NCBI RefSeq assembly: GCF_010725055.1
Contig: NZ_BJKB01000002.1
Coordinates: forward strand, 62,001 to 126,000
Direction: 5' to 3'
Source of the DNA: Gelidibacter japonicus
Lineage (GTDB): Bacteria; Bacteroidota; Bacteroidia; Flavobacteriales; Flavobacteriaceae
Length of the DNA: 64,000 bases
The notes under the pieces are model-generated. The model was not told where the DNA came from. It saw only the letters and a program-made list of their open reading frames with translations, and did not search any database. Shown piece after piece: positions 34,554-44,115 of this stretch. Position numbers and translations under genes: made by a program. The first letter of the stretch is position 1, and every line of letters starts with the position of its first letter.

Positions 34554-36755
34554 TCAATTCGCTACTTCACTAATAAATTTTATTCGGTACAAACGCAATT
34601 CTTCATCGTCATAATCGCCATCAAACTCATCGATCGCTACGTCTATTTTATCGGTTTTTGATTCCATAAAATAGTCATGGATCTCTTCTTGCTGTTCTTC
34701 ATCCAAAATATCATCGATCCAATAATTAATATTCAATTTGGTCCCAGAATAGACAATAGCTTCCAATTCTTTGATAAAATCCTTCATACTCATCCCTTTG
34801 GCTGCAGCAATATCATCCAAAGGCAGTTTTCGATCAATATTCTGTATGATATAGAGTTTTAATGCAGAATTGCTTCCTGTACTCTTAACTACCAGATCGT
34901 CTGGCCTGATGATATCATTTTCTTCAACATATTCGGCGATAAGCTCTATAAAATCTTTTCCATATTTTTTCGCTTTTCCATCTCCTACTCCGTGCACATA
35001 ACCCAATTCCTCTAAGGTAATCGGGTATTTTAGAGCCATATCCTCCAAGGAAGGGTCCTGAAAAATGACAAACGGTGGTACTCCAAGTTTTTTGGCATTT
35101 CGTTTCCTTAAATTCTTCAAGATGATCATCAGGTTCTCATCCGCTACAGCACCTTCACCTTTTGATGTCGTAATGATACTGTCATCCGTGGTTTCGTCAA
35201 ACACATGATCTTCTGACATCATAAATGAGGTGGGCGATTTTAAAAATTCCCTACCACTATCCATCAATCGCAATACGCCATAGGTTTCGATATCCTTTTT
35301 CAATAGGCCTGCTACCAATACCTGACGGATCAATGCCATCCAATAACGCTTATCCTTATCCTTTCCGACGCCAAAAAATGGCATGGTATCAGTTCTATGG
35401 GACGCAATCAACGCATTGGATTTTCCGGTGATCACGTGCACTAAATCCTTTGATTTATATTTATCATTGGTTTGTTCTACAGTCTCCAACAAAATGACCA
35501 CATCATCCTGAGCCTCAAATTGCTTTTTAGGATAGCGCACATTGTCGTCCATATCGCCACCTTCGCCAGTTTCGTTGTCAAACTCCTCCCCGAAATAATG
35601 GAGAATAAATTTTCTTCTCGACATAGAGCTTTCGGCGAAGGCCACTACCTCCTGAAGTAATGCGTGTCCGATTTCTTGTTCTGCAACGGGTTTTCCGGAC
35701 ATGAATTTCTCCAATTTCTCAATGTCCTTATAGGCATAAAACGCCAAACAATGGCCTTCGCCACCATCACGCCCCGCGCGACCTGTTTCTTGATAATAAC
35801 TTTCTATACTTTTAGGAATATCATGATGGATCACGAAGCGTACATCCGGCTTATCGATCCCCATTCCAAAGGCAATAGTGGCAACCACCACATCAACATC
35901 TTCCATCAAAAACATATCTTGATGTTTCACTCGGGTTTTCGCATCCAATCCGGCGTGATAAGGCACTGCCTTAATTCCGTTGACCTGAAGGACCTGAGCC
36001 AGTTCTTCAACACGTTTGCGACTCAAACAATAGATAATCCCTGACTTTCCCTCATTTTGCTTCACAAATCTGATAATATCAGAATCAACATGTTTGGTTT
36101 TTGGTCGGACTTCATAATATAGGTTGGGTCTGTTAAAAGACGCTTTGAAGGTATTGGCGCCTGTAATATCCAAACTTTTAAGAATGTCTTCCTGCACCTT
36201 AGGCGTGGCCGTGGCAGTCAATCCAATTATGGGGATATTATCGCCAATACGCTTTATAATATGTCTGAGGTTTCTATATTCCGGTCTGAAGTCATGCCCC
36301 CATTCACTGATACAATGGGCCTCATCAACAGCCATAAATGAAATAGGCACAGACCTTAAAAACTCAACGTTCTCTTCTTTGGTCAATGACTCTGGAGCCA
36401 CATAAAGCAGTTTTGTAATCCCACTTCTAATATCCTCCTTAACTTGTTTAATTTCCGTTTTGTTCAATGACGAATTCAACACATGGGCAACACCCTCATG
36501 CTGAGATACAGCTCTGATCGCATCTACCTGGTTTTTCATCAACGCAATTAAAGGCGACACAATAATTGCAGTCCCTTCTTTTATCAATGCCGGCAATTGA
36601 TAGCACAACGACTTCCCTCCTCCTGTTGGCATAATCACAAAAGTGTCGTCTCCTTTTACTATACTTCTAATAACGCTTTCCTGAAGACCTTTGAATTTAG
36701 AAAATCCAAAGTATTTTTTTAGTGCTGCATGTAAGTCAATTTCTTCTTTACTCAT
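34554..36755 (-). CDS. recQ: ATP-dependent DNA helicase RecQ
   Basis: Superfamily 2 helicase, 733 residues, typical for Bacteroidota RecQ. Motif I is MPTGGGKS (K48), the DEAH box is at residues 144-147 followed by the RecQ loop CISEWGHDFRPEY, motif III is GLTATATP, and motif VI is YYQETGRAGRDG. A zinc/RQC winged-helix region (about 350-500) and an HRDC-like C-terminal part (about 525-600; LRKRNAKKLGVPPFVIFQD) follow, with an extra acidic tail. The typical zinc-binding cysteine cluster is not visible: the region after CLAFYAYKD contains FILHYFGEEFD with no cysteines. Such zinc-less RecQ proteins are known in this phylum. It diverges from kdsD. Confidence 0.95.
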   Translation of the reverse strand: MSKEEIDLHAALKKYFGFSKFKGLQESVIRSIVKGDDTFVIMPTGGGKSLCYQLPALIKEGTAIIVSPLIALMKNQVDAIRAVSQHEGVAHVLNSSLNKTEIKQVKEDIRSGITKLLYVAPESLTKEENVEFLRSVPISFMAVDEAHCISEWGHDFRPEYRNLRHIIKRIGDNIPIIGLTATATPKVQEDILKSLDITGANTFKASFNRPNLYYEVRPKTKHVDSDIIRFVKQNEGKSGIIYCLSRKRVEELAQVLQVNGIKAVPYHAGLDAKTRVKHQDMFLMEDVDVVVATIAFGMGIDKPDVRFVIHHDIPKSIESYYQETGRAGRDGGEGHCLAFYAYKDIEKLEKFMSGKPVAEQEIGHALLQEVVAFAESSMSRRKFILHYFGEEFDNETGEGGDMDDNVRYPKKQFEAQDDVVILLETVEQTNDKYKSKDLVHVITGKSNALIASHRTDTMPFFGVGKDKDKRYWMALIRQVLVAGLLKKDIETYGVLRLMDSGREFLKSPTSFMMSEDHVFDETTDDSIITTSKGEGAVADENLMIILKNLRKRNAKKLGVPPFVIFQDPSLEDMALKYPITLEELGYVHGVGDGKAKKYGKDFIELIAEYVEENDIIRPDDLVVKSTGSNSALKLYIIQNIDRKLPLDDIAAAKGMSMKDFIKELEAIVYSGTKLNINYWIDDILDEEQQEEIHDYFMESKTDKIDVAIDEFDGDYDDEELRLYRIKFISEVAN

Positions 36756-36777
36756 TAATCCCTATTAGTATTTTATA

Positions 36778-36785
36778 TACATTTG
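36778..36785 (+). promoter_or_regulatory. -7 promoter element of kdsD operon
   Basis: TACATTTG, an exact TAnnTTTG match 30 bases before the kdsD ATG, in the 60-base divergent spacer shared with recQ. Confidence 0.6.
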
Positions 36786-36815
36786 CATAGGATTAAAGAT
36801 ACTAAAATTCTTTAG

Positions 36816-37808
36816 ATGCATCAAACCCAAAAATCACAAAATTTGAATATTAAAAATTCCATCTTAAGTACTGCAAAAAAAACCATTGACTTAGAGAGTT
36901 CTGCAATCTCCAATCTTGTCAATTTATTGAATGATGACTTTGCCGATGCCGTAGAACTTATCTACAACTCCAAAGGAAGGGTAATTATTACCGGCATAGG
37001 GAAAAGTGCCATTATTGCCAACAAAATCGTGGCCACCTTAAACTCTACAGGTACACCAGCTGTTTTTATGCATGCTGCTGATGCCATTCATGGCGATTTA
37101 GGACTCGTTTTAGAAGATGATGTGGTGATTTGCATTTCTAAAAGTGGAAACACGCCCGAAATCAAGGTATTGATTCCCTTATTGAAAGGCGCCAAAAACA
37201 AACTGATTGCCATTACAGGAAACACAAAATCCTTTTTAGGGCAACAAGCAGATTATGTTTTAAACACTTTTGTGGAGCATGAAGCCTGCCCAAATAACTT
37301 AGCTCCCACAACCAGTACTACAGCGCAATTGGTAATTGGCGATGCTCTTGCTATTTGCCTGGTGGAACTCAGGGGTTTTTCCAGCAAGGATTTTGCCAAG
37401 TACCATCCTGGTGGTGCCTTAGGCAAGCGCTTGTATTTGCGGGTTAGTGATCTCTCTTCCGTTAATGAAAAACCACAAGTGGGCTTAAACACAAATGTAA
37501 AACAGGTGATTGTTGAAATTTCCGAGAAAATGTTGGGCGTTACCGCTGTTGTGGAGGATGAAAAAATCATTGGGATCATTACGGATGGCGATTTAAGACG
37601 AATGCTAACCAAGAGCGACGCTTTTATTCACTTGACCGCAAAGGACATCATGAGCTCCAATCCCAAACGGATTGATGAAAATGCGATGGCAGTAGATGCA
37701 CTTGAACTCATGGAAACTAATGAAATCTCACAACTATTGGTAGAAAATGAAGGCAAGTACGCAGGTGTCGTACATCTTCATGATCTCATCAAAGAAGGAA
37801 TTATCTAA
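36816..37808 (+). CDS. kdsD: KpsF/GutQ-family D-arabinose-5-phosphate isomerase
   Basis: Sugar-phosphate isomerase of 330 residues converting ribulose-5-phosphate to arabinose-5-phosphate, the precursor of Kdo for lipopolysaccharide. A SIS domain (about residues 45-175) shows GRVIITGIGKSAIIANK and CISKSGNTPEIKVL, with NLAPTTSTT as the catalytic-loop segment. Two CBS domains follow (about 215-325), including GIITDGDLRRML. The gene overlaps tatC by one base (TAATG), so translation is probably coupled. Its company of tatC, an AhpD-like gene and lptB makes an envelope-biogenesis cluster. Confidence 0.93.
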   Translation: MHQTQKSQNLNIKNSILSTAKKTIDLESSAISNLVNLLNDDFADAVELIYNSKGRVIITGIGKSAIIANKIVATLNSTGTPAVFMHAADAIHGDLGLVLEDDVVICISKSGNTPEIKVLIPLLKGAKNKLIAITGNTKSFLGQQADYVLNTFVEHEACPNNLAPTTSTTAQLVIGDALAICLVELRGFSSKDFAKYHPGGALGKRLYLRVSDLSSVNEKPQVGLNTNVKQVIVEISEKMLGVTAVVEDEKIIGIITDGDLRRMLTKSDAFIHLTAKDIMSSNPKRIDENAMAVDALELMETNEISQLLVENEGKYAGVVHLHDLIKEGII

Positions 37809-38644
37809 TGACAAAATCAACTTCAAATGAGATGTCTTTTTTAGACCATCTCGAAGACTTACGCTGGCACCTCATCCGGATCACTTTAAGCATCGTTATT
37901 GCGGGAACGGTAGCATTTATCTTTTCGCGATGGATTTTCGATGTTATTATTTTCGGACCGAAAAGCATGGATTTCCCAACCTATAAATATCTGTGCAAAC
38001 TATCGACCTTTTTAAATGTTGATTCCACGTTTTGTGCGGATGCTTTCCCCTTTACCATTCAAAGTAGAACCATGGGTGGCCAATTTTCTGCCGATATCTG
38101 GACCTCAATTTTTGCGGGATTCATTATTGCATTTCCGTATATCATCTATCAGTTATGGAGTTTTATAAGTCCCGGACTTTTGGAAAATGAACGCAAAAGT
38201 TCCAGAGGATTCATTATCGTTTCGTCATTATTGTTCTTTTTAGGGGTACTATTTGGCTATTACGTTATCACGCCGCTCTCCATCAATTTCTTGGGGACCT
38301 ATTCCGTAAGTAGTGAGATTACCAACCAATTTGATATTAGCTCCTATATTAGTTTGGTGCGGTCTTCTTCAATTGCGGCAGGCTTGGTATTTGAATTGCC
38401 GATCATTATTTATTTCTTGACCAAAATCGGAATCGTTACACCTCAGATCCTTAAAAAATACAGAAAATATGCCTTAGTAGGCGTCCTGATCATTTCTGCG
38501 GTGATTACGCCTCCGGATGTCGCAAGTCAGGTGATTGTTGCCATCCCTATTTTAATATTGTATCAAGTGAGCATTTATATATCCGCCATCGTGGTGAGAA
38601 ATCAAAAGCGGGCTGAGGCCAGAAAAAAGAAAAAACATGTCTGA
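37808..38644 (+). CDS. tatC: Sec-independent protein translocase TatC
   Basis: Inner-membrane core of the twin-arginine translocase, 278 residues with six predicted membrane helices. It begins with the family hallmark SFLDHLEDLRWHLIR and has FITPLS-like and PPDVASQ segments near the last helices. TatC binds the RR signal peptide and recruits TatA. A loop insertion of about 30 residues (KSMDFPTYKYLCKLS...) after the first helix is typical of Bacteroidota TatC. It starts inside the kdsD stop and its last 8 bases overlap the next gene. No tatA gene is adjacent. Confidence 0.95.
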   Translation: MTKSTSNEMSFLDHLEDLRWHLIRITLSIVIAGTVAFIFSRWIFDVIIFGPKSMDFPTYKYLCKLSTFLNVDSTFCADAFPFTIQSRTMGGQFSADIWTSIFAGFIIAFPYIIYQLWSFISPGLLENERKSSRGFIIVSSLLFFLGVLFGYYVITPLSINFLGTYSVSSEITNQFDISSYISLVRSSSIAAGLVFELPIIIYFLTKIGIVTPQILKKYRKYALVGVLIISAVITPPDVASQVIVAIPILILYQVSIYISAIVVRNQKRAEARKKKKHV

Positions 38645-38987
38645 TATTGTAAAAGAATTTAATGACTATCGCACCAAGATGAACGATAAAATTTTGGGTG
38701 ATGGCAACAACAAGATTATTAAGCGTATTTTTAATCTCGACACCAACGCTTACACAGAGGGTGCACTGGATGTCAAAACCAAAGAGCTTTTAGGATTGGT
38801 GGCTTCTGCGGTATTGCGATGTGACGATTGCATTAAATACCACCTGGAAACCAGCTACAAACAAGGCCTTACCAAGGCTGAAATCAGCGAAGCCCTAGGT
38901 ATAGCCACCTTGGTGGGCGGCACGATCGTCATTCCGCATCTTCGCAGAGCCTATGAATTTTGGGAAGCATTGGAGACTCAAGGTTAA
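38637..38987 (+). CDS. Carboxymuconolactone decarboxylase / AhpD-like protein
   Basis: Small all-helical protein of 116 residues with the AhpD-type redox motif RCDDCIKYH: a CxxC with the downstream His three residues later. It belongs to the carboxymuconolactone-decarboxylase family and most likely has peroxidase or disulfide-reductase activity rather than decarboxylase activity. Its start overlaps the tatC end by 8 bases, so it belongs to the kdsD-tatC unit, and lptB follows 74 bases later. The link with Tat or LPS export is positional only. Confidence 0.85.
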   Translation: MSDIVKEFNDYRTKMNDKILGDGNNKIIKRIFNLDTNAYTEGALDVKTKELLGLVASAVLRCDDCIKYHLETSYKQGLTKAEISEALGIATLVGGTIVIPHLRRAYEFWEALETQG

Positions 38988-39061
38988 ACTTTTTATAAAA
39001 AGGAATAGGATTATTAGTTGTCCCCTATGATTTTACTATTTTTAGCCTTACAATTGAAGCT

Positions 39062-39802
39062 ATGAAATTAAGCGCAACAAATTTAATGAAGTCCTACGGC
39101 GGGCGTCAAGTGGTCAAGGATGTCTCTTTGGAAGTCAATCAAGGTGAGATTGTGGGCTTGCTCGGACCGAATGGTGCCGGTAAAACCACCTCCTTTTATA
39201 TGATTGTTGGCTTAATCAAGCCCAATGGCGGCAAAATCTTTTTGGACAATATGGAAATCACAAAATTTCCAATGTACAAACGAGCCCAACATGGGATTGG
39301 CTACTTGGCCCAGGAAGCTTCAGTTTTTCGAAAGTTGAGTATTGAGGACAATATTTTAAGCGTGCTGCAAATGACCAAATTGTCCAAAAAAGAGCAACAC
39401 GATAAAATGGAATCTTTGATTGACGAATTTGGATTGGGACATATCCGAAAAAGTAGGGGCGATTTATTATCTGGTGGCGAACGTCGCCGAACCGAAATCG
39501 CGCGTGCCCTAGCTACAAACCCCAACTTCATATTATTGGATGAGCCTTTTGCAGGTGTAGATCCAGTGGCCGTGGAAGACATCCAACGGATTGTGGCCCA
39601 ACTGACCAAAAAGAATATCGGTATTCTAATCACCGATCACAACGTACAGGAAACACTGGCCATTACGGACAGAACCTATTTAATGTTTGAAGGCAACATC
39701 TTAAAAGCCGGAATTCCAGAAGAACTGGCTGCCGATGAAATGGTACGAAAGGTATATTTGGGACAGAATTTCGAATTGCGCAAAAAGAAGATTCTTTTTT
39801 AG
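39062..39802 (+). CDS. lptB: LPS export ABC transporter ATP-binding protein LptB
   Basis: ATPase of the LptB2FG complex that extracts lipopolysaccharide from the inner membrane. 246 residues. Walker A is GPNGAGKTT (residues 35-43), the Q-loop is YLAQEASVF, the signature LSGGERRR is the LptB variant of LSGGQ, Walker B is FILLDEP, and the H-loop is [10 protein letters not shown]. The sequence [15 protein letters not shown] is characteristic of LptB. The C-terminal extension [10 protein letters not shown] is normal for Bacteroidota. It sits 74 bases after the AhpD-like gene, possibly in the same transcript. Confidence 0.95.
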   Translation: MKLSATNLMKSYGGRQVVKDVSLEVNQGEIVGLLGPNGAGKTTSFYMIVGLIKPNGGKIFLDNMEITKFPMYKRAQHGIGYLAQEASVFRKLSIEDNILSVLQMTKLSKKEQHDKMESLIDEFGLGHIRKSRGDLLSGGERRRTEIARALATNPNFILLDEPFAGVDPVAVEDIQRIVAQLTKKNIGILITDHNVQETLAITDRTYLMFEGNILKAGIPEELAADEMVRKVYLGQNFELRKKKILF

Positions 39803-39934
39803 ACATTGAACCTCTCTTTTCTTCGATGTTTTTAGTTGAATCTTTGTGGGTGCTGAAGGCAGATCATTTTGCGAAATGAATAATATCTGATTTAGTTCCC
39901 ATTTTATTAAAATTAAATTTGTGAAAATTCGTGA

Positions 39935-39952
39935 TCCCGATTGCTATCGGGA
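39935..39952. terminator. TCCCGAT hairpin between convergent genes
   Basis: Perfect 7-bp stem TCCCGAT / ATCGGGA with a 4-base loop between lptB and the DUF808 gene. No T-run follows, so it may be a dispersed repeat rather than a terminator. Confidence 0.4.
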
Positions 39953-39990
39953 CGTGTCCAAATCATTTAAAGTTCTCCCAACAACTAAAA

Positions 39991-40866
39991 TCACTTCTTC
40001 AACAAACCAACCAGCATCTTAATCCCTTTAATAACCAATAGGGCCACAAACCCAAAAATGACACCCACAGTAAATTCCCGAAGCAGCGAAGGCCAAGATT
40101 CCAACCAATGATGTAGAATATCCAAGTTATGCACAAAAATCCCACCGGCCACCAATAGTAAGGCAATGGTTCCGATAACCCCTAAACTCCTGATCACCCA
40201 AGGCAAGGCGTTGACGAGAAGATGTCCAAAAAAATCGGAGATACTTTTATCCCTGTCATTGAAATTAATCAAACTGTATCCAAAATCGTCCATTCTGACA
40301 ATAAGTGCTACAATCCCATACACCCCAACGGTTGCGATGAGCGCCACAATGGAGACTACCAAAATCTGATTGAGCAATGGAATGCCCATAACGCTACCCA
40401 AGGCGATAATGACGATTTCTACAGATAAGATAAAATCGGTAACGACGGCCGATTTGATTTTGGATTTTTCAAGTGCCACAATCTCAGATGGGCTCATGCC
40501 TCCTTTATCCTCTATGGCAGAACTATGATGATGGGGCACTAAATACTCATAGACCTTTTCCGCTCCTTCGTAGGCTAAATAAATGCCACCCAAGACCAAG
40601 ATCACCGTTACAGCCACAGGGAAAAAGGCACTTAATAAGAAAGCCACCGGTAAAATAATCAGTTTATTGATAAAAGATCCTTTAGTAATGGCCCATAACA
40701 CAGGGATTTCGCGAGAGGAGACAAATCCGGAGGCTTTTTCGGCATTTACTGCCAAATCATCGCCTAATATGCCAGCAGTTTTTTTTGTTGAGACCTTAGC
40801 CATGGAAGCCACATCATCCATCAAAACGCCGATATCATCTAAAAGTGCAAAAAAACCTGAAGCCAT
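39991..40866 (-). CDS. DUF808 family inner-membrane protein (YedI-like)
   Basis: Integral membrane protein of 291 residues. The N-terminus FFALLDDIGVLMDDVASMAKVSTKKTAGILGDDLAVNAE, up to the ILGDDLA segment, is diagnostic of DUF808/YedI. Membrane segments follow at about 75-105, 140-195 and 220-290. Biochemical function is unknown in the family. It lies 55 bases downstream of the phosphatidylserine synthase gene on the same strand, so the two may share a transcript. Convergent with lptB. Confidence 0.88.
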   Translation of the reverse strand: MASGFFALLDDIGVLMDDVASMAKVSTKKTAGILGDDLAVNAEKASGFVSSREIPVLWAITKGSFINKLIILPVAFLLSAFFPVAVTVILVLGGIYLAYEGAEKVYEYLVPHHHSSAIEDKGGMSPSEIVALEKSKIKSAVVTDFILSVEIVIIALGSVMGIPLLNQILVVSIVALIATVGVYGIVALIVRMDDFGYSLINFNDRDKSISDFFGHLLVNALPWVIRSLGVIGTIALLLVAGGIFVHNLDILHHWLESWPSLLREFTVGVIFGFVALLVIKGIKMLVGLLKK

Positions 40867-40921
40867 TTGTTTGAAAGAATTAGTTACGACGACACGCCGT
40901 TAATTAAAATAAAATGATTGC

Positions 40922-41683
40922 TTATGCTGTTAATGATTTTGAAAACAAAGACAGCAAAACATAAAAAACTATAATTATAGGAATCGCCAAAAACTTGAAA
41001 AGAACGATAAATATAATGCTCAATATGATGAAAACATAGCGGACCGCATTCGCTTTAAAACTCCAATCCTTAAACTTTAATGCAAACAAGTTTATTCCCG
41101 AATTCAGTAAATAGCAGCTTAAAATAGTCACAGCAACCAAAAACCAAGGATTCAAGATGATCGCATTTATAGTATCACTGTGTTGAAACTCCATGATCAA
41201 CGGCAATGAAATGATCATCAGCGCATTTGCAGGGGTTGGTAATCCCTTAAAAGAAGCCTGTTGCTCCTCATCAAGATTGAATGTTGCCAACCGATATGCC
41301 GAAGCCAGGGTGATAAAAAAACCAATGAAAGCCAAAGGTGAATAATGGTGTAGTCCTTCAAACAGATTTGAGGAGCTCCAGAGTGTATCGGCGTTTTCTA
41401 CAACTGGATGACCTATGGCCCAATTCAGCAATTTGAACATGACAATCCCTGGCACCAAACCACTAGTGACCATATCCGCCAAAGAATCCAATTGAAGTCC
41501 CAACGCGCTCTGCACATCCAATTTTCTGGCGACAAGACCATCAAAGAAGTCAAAAAATATCCCTAAGAACATGAATAAAGCTGCCGCCACAAAATAGTTC
41601 TGTACGGCTAATACAACTGCAATACTGCCGGAAAACAAATTGAGCAGCGTAATGATGTTGGGAAGATGTTTCTTTATGGCCAT
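40922..41683 (-). CDS. pssA: CDP-diacylglycerol--serine O-phosphatidyltransferase
   Basis: Membrane enzyme forming phosphatidylserine, precursor of phosphatidylethanolamine. 253 residues with about eight hydrophobic helices. The CDP-alcohol phosphatidyltransferase signature is complete: D-G-x2-A-R-x8-G-x3-D-x3-D, in FFDGLVARKLDVQSALG followed by LQLDSLAD (about residues 48-71). It starts MAIKKHLPNIITLLNLFSG, as PssA proteins of this phylum do. No phosphatidylserine decarboxylase gene is adjacent. Likely cotranscribed with the DUF808 gene. Confidence 0.92.
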   Translation of the reverse strand: MAIKKHLPNIITLLNLFSGSIAVVLAVQNYFVAAALFMFLGIFFDFFDGLVARKLDVQSALGLQLDSLADMVTSGLVPGIVMFKLLNWAIGHPVVENADTLWSSSNLFEGLHHYSPLAFIGFFITLASAYRLATFNLDEEQQASFKGLPTPANALMIISLPLIMEFQHSDTINAIILNPWFLVAVTILSCYLLNSGINLFALKFKDWSFKANAVRYVFIILSIIFIVLFKFLAIPIIIVFYVLLSLFSKSLTA

Positions 41684-42119
41684 GATATAAGTTTGTGTAA
41701 AAATAACAAACTATTTTTATAAGAATATGCTCATAAGCGAATATTGAAAACTTAAATGCCGAAATTTTCTGGCATCATTGAATTTACTACAATGTACACT
41801 CCCATTTCACCGCCTTTTCCTAAAAAACAGGAGCCGAAATTTTATGTCTTAATCCCTCAGCTCCTGGTTCTTGTAGCGAAGCGGTCTTGGTTCTTTTGTT
41901 GGAGCATCATGATTTAAAAGTTATCACATTTTTAAACTGAATGGTTTTTGTTTCTTCACATCATCCAGAAACACAATATCTACAGAAATTGATAGTTTAA
42001 CTAAAAGAAGTTATCCTTAGGCAATTTTGCCCCATAATTGTCGAAGTTTTAAACTTGAGAACCCGCCAAAAAAGTGGAAATAGTTCAACTTTTTGTGCAT
42101 CTTTGTAAAAATTTTGCGA
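41684..42119. other. Divergent spacer pssA / PorV-like gene
   Basis: About 436 bases without a gene. It contains a small hairpin ATGCC-GAAATTTTCT-GGCAT (about 41756-41775), a phrase GCGAAGCGGTCTTGGTTCTT (about 41878-41897) shared with other spacers, and a promoter-like box at 42098-42105. Confidence 0.5.
42098..42105 (+). promoter_or_regulatory. -7-like element of PorV/PorQ-family gene
   Basis: CATCTTTG differs from TAnnTTTG at one base. It lies 14 bases before the TTG at 42120, supporting that as the start codon, with a very short leader. Confidence 0.4.
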
Positions 42120-43190
42120 TTGAAAACGAATACATTTGTTGCGTTCTTCTTGTTGACCATGGTTGCTTTTGGTCAAACGACGCGTAAATACTCCAATGAG
42201 TTTATGAATATTGGAGTTGACGCCGCCGCATTAGGAATGAGCAATGCTGTCGTATCGCATTCTGCCGATGTGAATTCAGGCTATTGGAATCCCGCGGGAT
42301 TGGTTAAACTTGAAGACAATCAAATCGCTTTGATGCACTCCAGTTATTTTGCCAATATCGCCAACTACAATTATGCAGCCTTTGCCATGCCGCTTGACGA
42401 TAGAAGCGCCGTTGGAATCTCGCTGATCCGATTTGGTGTAGATGACATTTTAGACACCACTCAACTTATTGATGATCAGGGCAATATTAATTATGACCGG
42501 ATCAGCCTCTTCTCGGCAGCCGATTATGGACTGACATTTTCGTACGCCAGAAAAATTCCGTTGGATGGTTTTAGCTATGGAGTGAACGCGAAGGTCATCC
42601 GCAGAATTATTGGCGATTTTGCTTCATCTTGGGGATTTGGTCTCGATTTAGGTGTGCAATTCCAATCGCAGAACAACTGGAAATTCGGATTGATGGCCAG
42701 GGATATCACCACGACCTTCAATGCTTGGACCTTTGATAAGGACAAATTGGCGGACATTCAAGATGCCGTGGAAGGTCAAAATCAAGAAGTTCCAGAATCC
42801 ACTGAATTGACCATCCCAAAATTGCAATTGGGTATGTCCAAAAAGTTCATTTTCAATTATGACTATTCTTTGGTAGCGGCCTTGGACCTCAATGTGCGCT
42901 TTGAGCAAAACAATGATGTCCTGTCCACTTCGTTTGCAAGTATGACGCCTTCCTTAGGATTCGAATTTGGCTATACCGATTTGGTGTTTTTAAGAGCAGG
43001 TGTAGGCAATTTCCAAAATGAACTCCAGCTCGACAACTCCGAAAACCTCACTTTTCAGCCCAATTTTGGTGTCGGTTTTAAATATCGTGGTATCCAAATA
43101 GATTACGCCTTTACGGATATTGGCGACCAAAGTGCCGCCCTATATTCGAACGTGTTCTCCTTGAAATTGGATTTCAGTATTTTTAGGTAA
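42120..43190 (+). CDS. PorV/PorQ-family outer-membrane protein
   Basis: Predicted 14-strand FadL-like barrel of about 356 residues. Family features are NEFMNIGVDAAALGMSN and NSGYWNPAGL near the N-terminus, typical of PorV/PorQ, and a C-terminal strand ending DFSIFR. PorV shuttles type IX secretion cargo and PorQ is a related accessory protein; which subtype this is cannot be told. The frame is open from a TTG at 42093. A second TTG at 42120 gives KTNTFVAFFLLTMVAFGQ, a tidy signal peptide, and fits the promoter-like box, so it is preferred. No ATG is available before the signal. Confidence 0.8.
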   Translation: MKTNTFVAFFLLTMVAFGQTTRKYSNEFMNIGVDAAALGMSNAVVSHSADVNSGYWNPAGLVKLEDNQIALMHSSYFANIANYNYAAFAMPLDDRSAVGISLIRFGVDDILDTTQLIDDQGNINYDRISLFSAADYGLTFSYARKIPLDGFSYGVNAKVIRRIIGDFASSWGFGLDLGVQFQSQNNWKFGLMARDITTTFNAWTFDKDKLADIQDAVEGQNQEVPESTELTIPKLQLGMSKKFIFNYDYSLVAALDLNVRFEQNNDVLSTSFASMTPSLGFEFGYTDLVFLRAGVGNFQNELQLDNSENLTFQPNFGVGFKYRGIQIDYAFTDIGDQSAALYSNVFSLKLDFSIFR

Positions 43191-44115
<925 letters not shown>

